Notes: generated from the sequence alone by a model not told the origin. Shown: positions 24,328-33,515, numbered from the stretch's first letter. The stretch is DNA of 64,000 bases from Bacillus cabrialesii (GCF_004124315.2 NZ_CP096889.1:3827001-3891000); one strand, 5' to 3'. Translations and numbers: made by a program.

Positions 24328-25485
24328 TTATAGCACATTCGCAATCTTCGACATGGTTTCAGAAAGAGTCGTCAGCTTTGTGCTCAGCTCTCTGATTTGA
24401 TCTTCACTTAATTTATCATAAGACGTATAGGACTGATCATTTGTTTTGTATTTTGCCATTAAAACTTCAAATTCACTGAACTCTGTATCCAGTTTTTCCG
24501 TCAGGTCAGAGTGATCTTTAACAAGCGCGCTTTTTACTGTTTGATAAACAGCTTCAGAGCCTTCCACATTCGCCATGAGATCGACTAAATCGATTCGTGA
24601 GTAGCGCTCTTCTTCTCCCGTGATTTTCGAGATGCCGGCTTCGTTTAGAAGCTCCATCGCGCCTGCAACAATTTGTTCAGGTGTTAATTTCAGTGATTCA
24701 ATTGAACCGTCAAGCTCTTTTACATCCTTGAGAAGCTGGTCAGCAGTTGCCTTTTCCCCGGAAATATTTTGGTCCTTCCAAATAGCTTTCTCAAGCTTAT
24801 GGAAACCTGTCCATTTGTCCCCTTCTTCTACATCGTTTTCACGGGCGTCAATTTTTGGATCAAGATCTCCAAGGCTTTCAGCGATCGGTTCGATTCGCTC
24901 GTAATAAACGCGCGCTTTCGTATATAATGTTTTAGATTTTTCGATATCGCCGGACTTCACGGCTTTTGTAAATGTTTCAGTCGCTTTGACAAGCTGATCG
25001 CTCTGCTCTTTGACATAGACTTTATATTCGTCCGCTGCTTTTGCCAGCTGATCACTTGCCTTTTTGCTGCTCTTCTTCGCATCTGTCAGGTCTTCTAAGG
25101 ATGCTTTCAGTGACTCGGATTCTGTCTTTATTTTGTCTGTATCCGGTTTGTTTTTCTGCGCTTCTGTGTAGATTGGCTGAAGGTGCTTTTCGATTTCGGT
25201 ATATTCGAACGGATAGTCGCCGCGAATGTCATTTTCAAAGGAAAGCCAATAGCTGTTTAACTCTTTCCCTTTCTTTTCAATCTCTTTTTGGTCTCCTTTT
25301 TCCGCTGAATCATTCAGATTGGAAATGATGGTTTCCATTTTATCTACGGATGCAGCGATCTCTTTACTGATCCCGCTTTTTTCAGATGAAGCTTTTTCTT
25401 TGGTTGAGGATGTGTCATTGGCTCCGCAGCCTGCGCACAGCGCAAGGATGCATCCGGCTGATACAGCGATTTTTGTAAAATTCAT
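24328..25485 (-). CDS. efeO: Iron-binding lipoprotein EfeO
   Basis: EfeO/YwbM (385 residues) is an extracellular lipoprotein (lipobox LCAGCGAND) with two helical parts. The C-terminal M75 peptidase-like imelysin domain (about residues 150-385, GFHKLEKAIW motif) binds iron, and the N-terminal part is a charged helical linker rather than a cupredoxin domain. It delivers iron to EfeU. The start overlaps the efeU stop as ATGA. Confidence 0.94.
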   Translation of the reverse strand: MNFTKIAVSAGCILALCAGCGANDTSSTKEKASSEKSGISKEIAASVDKMETIISNLNDSAEKGDQKEIEKKGKELNSYWLSFENDIRGDYPFEYTEIEKHLQPIYTEAQKNKPDTDKIKTESESLKASLEDLTDAKKSSKKASDQLAKAADEYKVYVKEQSDQLVKATETFTKAVKSGDIEKSKTLYTKARVYYERIEPIAESLGDLDPKIDARENDVEEGDKWTGFHKLEKAIWKDQNISGEKATADQLLKDVKELDGSIESLKLTPEQIVAGAMELLNEAGISKITGEEERYSRIDLVDLMANVEGSEAVYQTVKSALVKDHSDLTEKLDTEFSEFEVLMAKYKTNDQSYTSYDKLSEDQIRELSTKLTTLSETMSKIANVL

Positions 25486-26927
25486 TTTGTCAGTTCCTTT
25501 CCGTTTGTAAAATGTTTTGCCGCTTCTGAAACAAGCGCAATCAGTAAAAAGAGTAAAATCAGCAATTGCGGAATCGTGCTGTACACGGACGGATAAATTC
25601 CAAGCACCGATACAGACGGCAGCCAGTTCTCTGCATCAGACGGGAGAATGCCCGCCAGCTGCAGACTGTGAACGCCTGTCCCGAGAAATTTGACACACAT
25701 ATACAGGACGACCGCCATGGACAGCAGGAAAAACGGCTTCAATGGGATACGCATTCCGAGCTTAATCATCAGAACACCGACAATGACGAGAACGATAAGC
25801 CCCCCGGCAGTTCCGCCGATCAGTTCATTGAGCGGAAGCTTTCCGACAAGCCCGATGAAAAAGATGACTGTTTCGAGCCCTTCTCTTACAACGGCCAGGA
25901 ATGCAATGAGTGCAAAGGAAAGCAGGCTTCGTTTTTTCAGTGCCTGTGATTTCTGGATATTGATTTTTTCTCTCCATTTATCCATTGAGGCGTTTCGGTG
26001 CAGCCATACTCCGACATATAACAGCATGACAGCGGACAGTACGCCGGTGACTCCGCCGAGCAAGAAATTGTTTTCTCCAAATACGCTGGAGGAAAACAGA
26101 AGCGTGACACCGATACCGGCTGCCAAGGAAACAACCATGCCGGCGGACGCCCCGCCCCAGATCCATGCCGAGGAACGTGTGACACGGGCTTTTTTTGTCA
26201 TGGTTAAAAGCGCCCCGATGACAAGCAGGGCCTCCATCCCTTCACGAATCGGGATCAGCGCCGCATCCCACCAGCTGTAGCTGCTTGAAGCGATCGGCTC
26301 AAGCAATTGAATCATTTCATCTATTTGCTTTGATACCTTTTCAGGATGACTGCCGATCTCAGCCTTCATCAGCGCCAGATTTTCCTCTGATGTCGTATAG
26401 GCTTCCTTTGATTGGGATACAACGTCTCCCTCAACAGCGAGCCAGGATGTAATTAAATTGTCGATTGCGGATGAAGCTTCATCCAATTGGTTTTTTTCTA
26501 TTAACTGTTTTGTGTCTTTCAAGCTTTGTATATAGGCTGTTAAGGACGCCCTAGATTGACCCGAGGATGTCTTTTTCAGCACGACAGCCTGCTGATAGGT
26601 TTCTAAATGAGAAGAAAGCTCTTCAAGCTGTGTTTTGAGCTTATCTGCGTCTTGATTGATGAAAGAAAGAGAAATCATTGCGATATTCGAATCCATTTTG
26701 CTGTGGGAAGAAAGATTTTCCTTCTTAATAGACGGTTCTTCTTTTTTCCACTTCGCCTTGAAGGTTTCAAACGTTTGTTGTGCCGAGTCTATATCTCCGT
26801 CTTCTACGGATTTGATCATTTGCTTGTTTAATTGAATCAATACAGCAATTGGGTCGTCTTCCGCATGTGCCGCAGAACCGAAAAACATCAACAAGCTGAA
26901 TAAAATAAGTGCCAGCCCCCGAATCAT
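25482..26927 (-). CDS. efeU: Iron permease EfeU
   Basis: EfeU/YwbL (481 residues) has a signal peptide, a long extracytoplasmic helical region (about 25-230) and a C-terminal Ftr1-type permease of seven spans. The two iron-channel REGLE motifs are IREGMEALLVIGAL and VREGLETVIFFIGL. The ATG at 26927 follows AGGAGGGG and gives a good signal peptide. It is the first gene of efeUOB, preceded by a Fur box. Confidence 0.95.
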   Translation of the reverse strand: MIRGLALILFSLLMFFGSAAHAEDDPIAVLIQLNKQMIKSVEDGDIDSAQQTFETFKAKWKKEEPSIKKENLSSHSKMDSNIAMISLSFINQDADKLKTQLEELSSHLETYQQAVVLKKTSSGQSRASLTAYIQSLKDTKQLIEKNQLDEASSAIDNLITSWLAVEGDVVSQSKEAYTTSEENLALMKAEIGSHPEKVSKQIDEMIQLLEPIASSSYSWWDAALIPIREGMEALLVIGALLTMTKKARVTRSSAWIWGGASAGMVVSLAAGIGVTLLFSSSVFGENNFLLGGVTGVLSAVMLLYVGVWLHRNASMDKWREKINIQKSQALKKRSLLSFALIAFLAVVREGLETVIFFIGLVGKLPLNELIGGTAGGLIVLVIVGVLMIKLGMRIPLKPFFLLSMAVVLYMCVKFLGTGVHSLQLAGILPSDAENWLPSVSVLGIYPSVYSTIPQLLILLFLLIALVSEAAKHFTNGKELTK

Positions 26928-26944
26928 TCTGCCCCTCCTATAAC

Positions 26945-26959
26945 TGAAAATGATTATCA
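26945..26959 (-). promoter_or_regulatory. Fur box of efeUOB
   Basis: TGATAATCATTTTCA on the minus strand fits the 7-1-7 Fur consensus TGATAATNATTATCA with one mismatch. It lies just downstream of the -10, where Fur with iron would block transcription. Confidence 0.88.
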
Positions 26960-26971
26960 TTATATATCATA

Positions 26972-26999
26972 ATCATAGCCAGTTCCTGTTCTTTGTCAA
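26972..26999 (-). promoter_or_regulatory. efeUOB promoter
   Basis: A perfect -35 TTGACA (26994-26999) and a -10 TATGAT (26972-26977) are 16 bases apart on the minus strand. Confidence 0.8.
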
Positions 27000-27036
27000 T
27001 TAAAATTTGAAGATTTGAAAACCTTGATATCACAAC

Positions 27037-27067
27037 AAAAAGGCTGTCCTTTATAGGACAGCCTTTT
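27037..27067 (-). terminator. thiE terminator
   Basis: AAAAGGCTGTCC and GGACAGCCTTTT form a 12-base-pair stem followed by T residues on the minus strand. Confidence 0.88.
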
Positions 27068-27083
27068 GAAGGAAGAAGAGCAT

Positions 27084-27752
27084 TTATCTTCCTGTTTTAT
27101 ATGTGTGAATTTCTTCATGAAACTTGCGTGCGGCCCCCTCTGGATCCTCCGCCTGACTGATCGCGCTGATCATACTGACACCGTCGGCCCCCGCTTGGAT
27201 AACAGGTGCGGCATTTTCGATAGTGATGCCGCCGATGCCGACAATTGGAATGCTGATGCCTTGGCGGCGAACCGCTTCGATGAGAGATACACCCTGTACG
27301 GCTCTCGTATCCTTTTTCGTTTCGGTCGGATAGATTGGCCCGAGCCCGACATAATCCGCCCCATCTTCTTCGGCTTGCTTCACCTCAGACATCGTATGAG
27401 CGGAAACGCCAAGAATCATATCGCCTATGGCGTCTCTCACCTCTTTTGCGTTAGCATCTTCCTGTCCAATGTGGATACCATCAGCCTTCAGTTTCAGAGC
27501 CAGCTCTACGTCATCATTGACAATGAATGGAACGCCGGCTTCACGACAGGCTTCCTGCACACTTTTAGCGAATTCAAGCCGCGCGTCTCCTGTCAACGCA
27601 TCCCCGCCCTTTTCACGAAACTGGTACAGAGTGGCACCGCCTTTTAACGCTTTTTGTACAACAGTGACAGGATCGGCTTTCGTATTGTTCGACCCCATAA
27701 TGAAGTAAACAGATAATAACTCTTTCATCATTTCCCGAGAAATACGTGTCAT
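27084..27752 (-). CDS. thiE: Thiamine-phosphate synthase
   Basis: ThiE (222 residues) is a TIM-barrel enzyme joining HMP-diphosphate and thiazole phosphate to thiamine phosphate. Markers are ATLYQFREK, FIVNDDVELAL, DGIHIGQED, GVSAHTMSEV, DYVGLGPIYPTETK and VGIGGIT for the phosphate grip. The ATG overlaps the thiM stop as ATGA. With thiM it forms a salvage pair. Confidence 0.97.
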   Translation of the reverse strand: MTRISREMMKELLSVYFIMGSNNTKADPVTVVQKALKGGATLYQFREKGGDALTGDARLEFAKSVQEACREAGVPFIVNDDVELALKLKADGIHIGQEDANAKEVRDAIGDMILGVSAHTMSEVKQAEEDGADYVGLGPIYPTETKKDTRAVQGVSLIEAVRRQGISIPIVGIGGITIENAAPVIQAGADGVSMISAISQAEDPEGAARKFHEEIHTYKTGR

Positions 27753-28567
27753 GAGACAGTCACCCTTTCTATTGTCGCCAGTTCTTGGACGTCTTGTTCA
27801 GTAACAGATGAAAGCTTGTTCAGCAATTCAATCTGAAAGCTTCCCGGACCTTTGTCAGCTGTCTGCCGGGCGGCAAGCTGAGCTGCAACCCCATACGAAG
27901 AAATAGCGGCGATCGCAGCAAACAATGGATTTTCTTCCACAGCGCAAAACGCACCGACAACGGAAGTCAGCAGGCAGCCGGCGCCTGTCACTTTCGTCAG
28001 CAGCTTGTGGCCGTTATGAAGGGTATATACGTTTGACATGTCGGCTATAACATCGACTTCGCCAGTGATGGCAATGACGGTGTTTAGCTTTTGTGCCGCC
28101 TGCTGAGCCAGCCGGATAATGTCGCCTCCGCCTTCTCCCGCATCAACGCCTTTGATCAGCCAATCCGTCACGCCGACGGTATGGGCAATTTCCGCCGCGT
28201 TTCCTCTGATCGCAGAGAGGCGCACCTCACGAATGATGTCACCAGCCGATTCAGTACGGAAAGGTGTTGCGCCGGCACCGACAGGATCAAGAATAACGGG
28301 GACGCCATGTTCATTGGCTGATTTTCCCGCGATGATCATCGCTTCGACTGATTCCTTGCTCAGCGTTCCGATATTTAAAACAAGCGCACCCGCAATCTTC
28401 GCCATGTCTGCGACTTCCTCTTTCGCGTACGCCATAACGGGCGATGCGCCGAGGGCGAGCAGGCCGTTTGCTGTGAAATTCGTGACAACATTGTTGGTTA
28501 TGCTGTGCACCAGAGGGCTATGCTGGCGGACAGCAGTCAGGCATCTTGCTGCTGATTGTGCATCCAT
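27749..28567 (-). CDS. thiM: Hydroxyethylthiazole kinase
   Basis: ThiM (272 residues) phosphorylates hydroxyethylthiazole, a salvage step feeding ThiE. The family motifs VHSITNNVVTNFTANGLLA, VILDPVGAGAT and VTGAGCLL (ATP/anion hole with the catalytic Cys) are present. The chosen ATG at 28567 follows AGGATG; the open frame extends into ywbI but gives no sensible N-terminus. No TPP riboswitch is seen upstream; the gene follows ywbI after 7 bases and is probably cotranscribed with it. Confidence 0.95.
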   Translation of the reverse strand: MDAQSAARCLTAVRQHSPLVHSITNNVVTNFTANGLLALGASPVMAYAKEEVADMAKIAGALVLNIGTLSKESVEAMIIAGKSANEHGVPVILDPVGAGATPFRTESAGDIIREVRLSAIRGNAAEIAHTVGVTDWLIKGVDAGEGGGDIIRLAQQAAQKLNTVIAITGEVDVIADMSNVYTLHNGHKLLTKVTGAGCLLTSVVGAFCAVEENPLFAAIAAISSYGVAAQLAARQTADKGPGSFQIELLNKLSSVTEQDVQELATIERVTVS

Positions 28568-28574
28568 GTTTGCA

Positions 28575-29480
28575 TCATCCTTTACTATCTTTTTTCGGGT
28601 CCCATAAATACGATTTCGTATGTTCAAGCCAAGCTCTGGCCGCAAAGGACAAGTAGCGGTCTTTTCTCCAAATAATGGCGAGGTGCCAAGGGATGACCGG
28701 ATCAACAAGCGGAATGACTTTCACTTTTTCCGGGTCAAGTCCGCGGCAAATTCGTTCCGGCAAAAGCCCGATTCCAAGGTTGGCTGACACCATCTCACTG
28801 ATAAAATCCCATTGTGAGGTTTCATAAATGATATGAGGCCGGAATCCCGCCTTGATACATTCCGTCATAATTCGATTGTGCAGGACAAAATCCTCCCTGA
28901 AGAAAATAAAAGGCTCGTCCTTCAACTCACGCAGCCTGCACTCTTTTTCGTCCGCCAGCCGGTGGGAAGGGTGAACGACAAGCATTAGGGTTTCTTTTAC
29001 GATTGTAAACGAATGAAAAATGTCTTCGTTTGCAGGAAGAACCACAACGCCAATATCAAGAGAGCCGTCCCCGACACCTTCTTGAACTTTTATAGAACCG
29101 TCTTCGACCAGCTGAAAGGTGACATTCGGATAATTTTCACGGAAATCTCCGAGCACTCTCGGGAAAAATCCCGACCCGATCATCGGCGGCAGTCCGATCC
29201 GCACGTGCCCTTTCTTGACCTCCATAATATCATTTAATTCTGACGTCAGGTTTTGAAATGATTTAATAATTTCCTGCGCCTGCACATACATGCTCTGGCC
29301 GGCGTCAGTCAGCTCCACCTGCCTGCCGTTTCGGTAAAACAGTTCGATCCCCAGCTCCTCTTCTAAATTTTTGATCATTTTTGATATCGTCGGCTGAGAA
29401 ACATAAAGGGATTGGGAGGCCTTCGTAAAGCTTTTTAATCGAGCGACCTCCAGAAAATATGTTAAATGGCGGATATCCAT
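28575..29480 (-). CDS. ywbI: LysR-family regulator, CidR-like
   Basis: YwbI (301 residues) is a LysR-type regulator: the winged helix (residues 1-60, LTYFLEVARLKSFTKASQSLYVSQPTISK) is followed by a two-lobed effector domain. It is divergent from the cidAB homologues ywbH/ywbG, and in Staphylococcus CidR controls cidABC in response to acetate, so that job is likely here. Inverted CTTAT/ATAAG arms at 29551-29573 and AT-rich repeats in the gap could be its site. thiM and thiE follow on the same strand, a surprising operon partner. Confidence 0.92.
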   Translation of the reverse strand: MDIRHLTYFLEVARLKSFTKASQSLYVSQPTISKMIKNLEEELGIELFYRNGRQVELTDAGQSMYVQAQEIIKSFQNLTSELNDIMEVKKGHVRIGLPPMIGSGFFPRVLGDFRENYPNVTFQLVEDGSIKVQEGVGDGSLDIGVVVLPANEDIFHSFTIVKETLMLVVHPSHRLADEKECRLRELKDEPFIFFREDFVLHNRIMTECIKAGFRPHIIYETSQWDFISEMVSANLGIGLLPERICRGLDPEKVKVIPLVDPVIPWHLAIIWRKDRYLSFAARAWLEHTKSYLWDPKKDSKG

Positions 29481-29585
29481 GCGCTTCACCCTTTCTATAG
29501 ACAAAAGGAATACTTATTATTCTTTATATATATTTTACCTATAGCGAGACCTTATGTACAATATGAATATAAGGGAGGCATCAAT

Positions 29586-29972
29586 ATGAAAAAACTGTTG
29601 CTAACCGTTATTCAAATCGCTCTGTTATTTATATTTGCTCGGCTGATTAATTGGGTGACAGCCCTTCTTCATATAAATATTCCCGGCAGTATAATTGGGA
29701 TTGTGATTCTTTTCACATTATTACACTTTAAGATTATCAAGCTTGAATGGATAGAGCTTGGCGCTGCGTGGCTTCTCGGGGAGCTGCTTTTATTTTTTAT
29801 CCCGTCTGCCGTCGGAGTGATTGAATACGGAGACATTATGTCGAAATTTGGTGTCAGCATTCTGCTCGTTGTCATCATCAGCACGTTTGTCGTGATGGTG
29901 TCTACAGGAACGCTTACACAAATCATTGCAAAAAGAAAGGAGAAAAAGCATACGTGTTCATCGGAATTGTAA
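29586..29972 (+). CDS. ywbH: Holin-like protein CidA
   Basis: YwbH (128 residues) is a CidA/LrgA membrane protein with four spans, the family motif INIPGSIIGIVILFTLLHF included. CidA-type proteins are proposed to form holin-like pores or to take part in export of metabolic by-products such as pyruvate and acetate. The ATG at 29586 follows AAGGGAGG. It overlaps ywbG by 19 bases. Confidence 0.93.
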   Translation: MKKLLLTVIQIALLFIFARLINWVTALLHINIPGSIIGIVILFTLLHFKIIKLEWIELGAAWLLGELLLFFIPSAVGVIEYGDIMSKFGVSILLVVIISTFVVMVSTGTLTQIIAKRKEKKHTCSSEL

Positions 29973-30631
29973 GTTTGTTTTTAACCGTTTTGGTGTATTT
30001 AGGAGCAAAAAAGGTATATCAACGCTTTCCGCGTGTTTATACGTCGCCCCTATTGGTGACGCCGGCTGTGTTAGTTTGTCTGCTGCTGCTGGTGAATGTC
30101 CCGTACGAGTCCTATAATCTCGGCGGCGAATTGCTGACCGATATGCTTCAGCCGGCTACCGTGGCATTCGCGATCCCGCTATATAAATATTTCCCTGTTT
30201 TAAAGAAATACGCAGTGGAAATTATTTTGAACGTGGCCGTCGGTTCATGCATCGCCATTATTTCAACCGCTCTTATTGCGAAATGGCTTCACCTCGGCAC
30301 CGGCTTGATTGACAGCCTCGTCCCGAGATCAGTGACAACGCCGATCGCCATGAACGTATCTGAAATGATCGGCGGAATGCCTGCCGTCACAGCCGTGTTT
30401 GTGATTTTAACCGCTTTGCTTGGCACAGTGATCGGCCCGATGGTCATCCGTTACTTCCGCATTGATAACGAAATTGCGCGGGGCGTGCTGCTTGGCACAA
30501 GCGCACACGGAGCGGGAACGTCTAAAGCATTTGAGCTTAGCTCTGTGTCCGGTACGATTTCCAGTGTGTCGATGATCTTAGCTGCGATTATGACGCTTTG
30601 CGCGGCGCCGTTTTTACTTTCATTTATGTAA
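29954..30631 (+). CDS. ywbG: CidB/LrgB-family membrane protein
   Basis: YwbG (225 residues) is the LrgB-type partner of YwbH, with about six to eight spans and the family segments SVTTPIAM and GTSAHGAGTSKA. The start is GTG at 29954 after AAAGGAG. It forms a two-gene unit with ywbH ending in the terminator at 30636. The function is inferred to be programmed lysis or overflow-metabolite transport. Confidence 0.93.
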   Translation: MFIGIVSLFLTVLVYLGAKKVYQRFPRVYTSPLLVTPAVLVCLLLLVNVPYESYNLGGELLTDMLQPATVAFAIPLYKYFPVLKKYAVEIILNVAVGSCIAIISTALIAKWLHLGTGLIDSLVPRSVTTPIAMNVSEMIGGMPAVTAVFVILTALLGTVIGPMVIRYFRIDNEIARGVLLGTSAHGAGTSKAFELSSVSGTISSVSMILAAIMTLCAAPFLLSFM

Positions 30632-30635
30632 GAAA

Positions 30636-30665
30636 AAACTGTCCTCTCAAGGGCAGTTTTTTTTA
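30636..30665 (+). terminator. ywbHG terminator
   Basis: AAACTG... and ...CAGTTT arms enclosing CCTCTCAAGGG form a stem followed by eight T residues. Confidence 0.85.
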
Positions 30666-30679
30666 TGTGCTTCCCCTTG

Positions 30680-30707
30680 TTGAAAAGCTGACGAATTCCA
30701 ATATAAT
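30680..30707 (+). promoter_or_regulatory. ywbF promoter
   Basis: TTGAAA (30680-30685) and a perfect TATAAT (30702-30707) are 16 bases apart, about 30 bases before the ywbF start. Confidence 0.75.
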
Positions 30708-30737
30708 GTAATTTGTGGATACTAAAGGAGGCACCCT

Positions 30738-31940
30738 ATGCACAACTTGCAGGTGAGACGGCATTACGCCGCGTTAAAAGGGTTTTATTTGTTTGCTTTT
30801 CTCGGCACGGGCAGCATAATCCCCTTGCTCAGTATGTATTTAACGAAAGAACAGCATGTAAGCGGATCACAGGTCGGCTTGATCATGTCACTCGGTCCGA
30901 TAGTGATGATTTTCTTTCAGCCGTTTTGGGGCATGCTGAGCGACTATACGCAAAAAACGAAAAGCCTGCTGGCGGTTTGCACATCAATCACGGGCTTCAT
31001 TGGATTAGGCTATATTGCATTTGACGGCTTTCCTCTGTTTATTTTGATCGCGGCCTGTTTTGCGGCCTTTCAAAGCACGATTATTCCGTTATCTGACAGC
31101 ATTTCATTAAGGTACACACAAGAAACAAACGGCAATTACGGCGGAATCCGCCTGTTTGGTTCTCTCGGCTTCGGTGTCGCGGTGTTTGCCATGGGACAGG
31201 TGACGAATCAGCTGTACCCCATTCATGTGATCTTTATCTTCGGCTGTGCCTTTCTATGCATTGCCGCCATATTGGCTACACAAATGCCGGGCCAGCAGAA
31301 AACAAAAACAAAGGTCAATATCCGCAAAGGATTCCGGGAGCTTATCAGCAACAAAACGTTCCTCATCTTTATGATCATCACCTTTACGACATTTGCTCCA
31401 AACTTAGCGAACAATACGTATTTCAGTCTTTTTCTGGACAAAAGCGGCGCGTCACTTTCCGCTATCGGCCTTTTATTTTTCATCGGTGTCATTTCAGAAA
31501 TTCCATTTATGAGATTCGCCCAAACATTTATAGATAAAATGGGGCTGCTCAACGTCATTATGCTTTCAGGCGGAGTCTCATTATTCAGGTGGGCGCTCTA
31601 TTTCACAGCGCCTTCATTATGGATCATTTATGCGACGGTCTTTCTTCAAGGAGTAGCCATCGGTTTATTTATCCCGGCGGCACTTCAATACGTGAAAAAG
31701 ATTACCCCAAGCCATGTTGAAGCGACGGCGCTGACCATGTACGCCGCCATCGGCAATGGATTCGGCAACTGGTTCTGTACATTTACAGGCGGATACATTT
31801 TTGACTACGTGTCGATCTTCGCAGTGTACTTGCTTTTTGGCATACTGAGCATAGCAGGCTTTGGACTGACATTATATTTAATGAAGGCTGAAAAAAACAA
31901 ACATACACTTCATCAGCCGGCTGTTACTTTTAAACCATAA
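30738..31940 (+). CDS. ywbF: MFS transporter of the LacY/NHS type
   Basis: YwbF (400 residues) is a 12-span major facilitator protein similar to the LacY/nucleoside (NupG-like, MFS_1_like) group. It has the loop motif FWGMLSDYTQKTK and NGNYGGIRLFGSLGFG. The substrate is unknown, with sugars or nucleosides as candidates from the family. The ATG follows AAAGGAGGCA. ywbE follows closely. Another MFS protein, YxlH, is at 60305-61507. Confidence 0.9.
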   Translation: MHNLQVRRHYAALKGFYLFAFLGTGSIIPLLSMYLTKEQHVSGSQVGLIMSLGPIVMIFFQPFWGMLSDYTQKTKSLLAVCTSITGFIGLGYIAFDGFPLFILIAACFAAFQSTIIPLSDSISLRYTQETNGNYGGIRLFGSLGFGVAVFAMGQVTNQLYPIHVIFIFGCAFLCIAAILATQMPGQQKTKTKVNIRKGFRELISNKTFLIFMIITFTTFAPNLANNTYFSLFLDKSGASLSAIGLLFFIGVISEIPFMRFAQTFIDKMGLLNVIMLSGGVSLFRWALYFTAPSLWIIYATVFLQGVAIGLFIPAALQYVKKITPSHVEATALTMYAAIGNGFGNWFCTFTGGYIFDYVSIFAVYLLFGILSIAGFGLTLYLMKAEKNKHTLHQPAVTFKP

Positions 31941-31972
31941 TGACTATAATGAAAAAAGAAAGGATGAGCGCT

Positions 31973-32170
31973 ATGAACGGGCAAGAGCGAAGCAGCATTT
32001 CAAAGGGATTACAGGTGGATATTGTATTGAAAGCAGACCAAAAAACAGGAAAACTGACGAGAGGGACAGTGAAGGATATTTTGACGAAATCAAGCTTTCA
32101 TCCGCACGGCATTAAAGTCCGGCTTGAAGATGGCCGCATCGGCCGCGTCCAGCAGATCATTTCTACATAA
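31973..32170 (+). CDS. ywbE: YwbE family protein (DUF2196)
   Basis: This 65-residue protein belongs to the widely conserved YwbE family, visible in GLQVDIVLKADQ, GKLTRGTVKDILTKS and HPHGIKVRLEDGRIGRVQ. The small beta-rich domain resembles translation or nucleic-acid binding folds, but no function is established to my knowledge. I use the ATG at 31973 because GAAAGG lies nine bases before it; an in-frame ATG at 31964 abuts that site. It follows ywbF and probably shares its transcript. Confidence 0.9.
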   Translation: MNGQERSSISKGLQVDIVLKADQKTGKLTRGTVKDILTKSSFHPHGIKVRLEDGRIGRVQQIIST

Positions 32171-32172
32171 AA

Positions 32173-32202
32173 AAAAGCTGCTCCTGAACAGGGCAGCTTT
32201 TT
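32173..32202. terminator. Terminator between ywbE and ywbD
   Basis: AAAAGCTGC and GCAGCTTTT form the outer stem, with T runs on both strands, serving the converging ywbE and ywbD. Confidence 0.85.
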
Positions 32203-32205
32203 GCT

Positions 32206-33393
32206 TTATTTCTTCTGCAGAAAGACCACTTTTAGGTAGTTGCCTTCCGGAAACGCCGAAATGGTTTTAAAATCCTCCGGCAGTGTAAATTCCTCAATGA
32301 TGGTGTAGCGTTCATTTGTTTCTTTAAAGGCGGCATCGATAAAGCCTTTGAATTTTTTCATGCTGAAGGCGCTGCTGTTTGTGGAAGCAACGATGATGCC
32401 CTTGTCAGCTGTGATCGCGATCGTTTCCTTCAGCAGGTTTTTATAATCCTTGGCCGCGCTGAAGGTGCGTTTTTTTGTACGCGCAAAGGAAGGCGGGTCG
32501 AGAATAATCAGATCAAAGCGCAGATCCTTTTTCGCTGCATACGAAAAATAGTTAAACACGTCCATCACTTTAATGTCGTGTGCCTCGTAATCCAGCTTGT
32601 TCACGCTGAATTGCTCAATCGTTTTGGCAAGGCTCCGGTTTGCCACGTCCACGCTTGTTGTTTTCTCCGCTCCGCCAAGCGCCGCTGCCACGGAAAATGC
32701 ACCCGTATAAGAAAACGTGTTTAACACTGTTTTCCCTTTTGCATACCGGTCTCTGATCGCCTTGCGCACAAGTCTCTGATCCAAAAAGATGCCCGTCATG
32801 GCGCCTTCATTCAGATCGACCGCGTATTGAATGCCGTTTTCATGGATGATGATCGGGAACTCGCCTCTTTTCCCCTTCACGAAGTCATCATCTTCAACGT
32901 ATTGTCCGGCCGTGTCGAAGCGCTTTTTCTCGTAAATCGCTTTATATTCAAGATCCAGCTCATCCAAAGCGGAAACCAGCATGTCTTTAAAGGTGTAAAT
33001 GCCTTTGCTGTACCATTGAATCAGCAGGTAGCCGTCATAATAGTCGATCGTGACGCCGCCAATGCCGTCGCCCTCACCGTTGAACATGCGGAAAGCCGTT
33101 GTATCTTGGGCGGCGAATAGTTTGGCGCGCGCTTGGACCGCTTTGGTTAATTTGCTGAGAAAAAATGCTTGGTCAATCTGTTCTTGTTTATTGCGGGTAA
33201 GCGTCCAGCCGACGCCTTTGTTTTGCAGGCCGTAATAGCCCCGCGCCAGAAACTCGCCGCTCTCTGACACGATATCAACGAGGTCTCCTTCTTTCACATG
33301 TCCCGCACTCCCTGCGAGGGCTTCCTTATCGATGAGCGGATAGCCTTTTTTGATTTTTGCAGCAGATGCTTGCTTTAGAGTGAGTAGCTTCAT
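32206..33393 (-). CDS. ywbD: Class I SAM-dependent 23S rRNA methyltransferase
   Basis: YwbD (395 residues) has an N-terminal PUA domain (about 1-80), a linking RNA-binding part and a C-terminal Rossmann methyltransferase domain. Motifs are NTFSYTGAFSVAAALGGA for SAM binding and DLIILDPPSFARTKK for catalysis. It is of the RlmI/RlmK type; the staphylococcal relative is reported as the 23S rRNA guanosine-7 methyltransferase RlmQ, so rRNA modification is the best guess. The ATG at 33393 follows AAGAGGA. Confidence 0.9.
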   Translation of the reverse strand: MKLLTLKQASAAKIKKGYPLIDKEALAGSAGHVKEGDLVDIVSESGEFLARGYYGLQNKGVGWTLTRNKQEQIDQAFFLSKLTKAVQARAKLFAAQDTTAFRMFNGEGDGIGGVTIDYYDGYLLIQWYSKGIYTFKDMLVSALDELDLEYKAIYEKKRFDTAGQYVEDDDFVKGKRGEFPIIIHENGIQYAVDLNEGAMTGIFLDQRLVRKAIRDRYAKGKTVLNTFSYTGAFSVAAALGGAEKTTSVDVANRSLAKTIEQFSVNKLDYEAHDIKVMDVFNYFSYAAKKDLRFDLIILDPPSFARTKKRTFSAAKDYKNLLKETIAITADKGIIVASTNSSAFSMKKFKGFIDAAFKETNERYTIIEEFTLPEDFKTISAFPEGNYLKVVFLQKK

Positions 33394-33456
33394 ATCTGTT
33401 CGTCCTCTTTCTGTTTGCTTTCCCTTATCGTACCACAAAACGCCAAGATGTCTGCA

Positions 33457-33485
33457 TTGACAGAAAGGAAAGGTTTTTCTACGAT
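33457..33485 (+). promoter_or_regulatory. ywbC promoter
   Basis: A perfect -35 TTGACA (33457-33462) and TACGAT (33480-33485) are 17 bases apart, 30 bases before the start codon. Confidence 0.8.
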
Positions 33486-33515
33486 AGACAAATAAGAATT
33501 ACGAGGAGGAGCAGC

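Noticed and set aside
28567..28580. TPP riboswitch for thiM/thiE
   Set aside because: Only seven bases separate ywbI and thiM, and no thi-box motif (CTGAGA) is seen near either gene.
27749..28708. Longer thiM start reaching into ywbI
   Set aside because: The extra 47 codons lie inside the ywbI coding end and do not resemble ThiM; the ATG at 28567 has a ribosome site and gives the family length.
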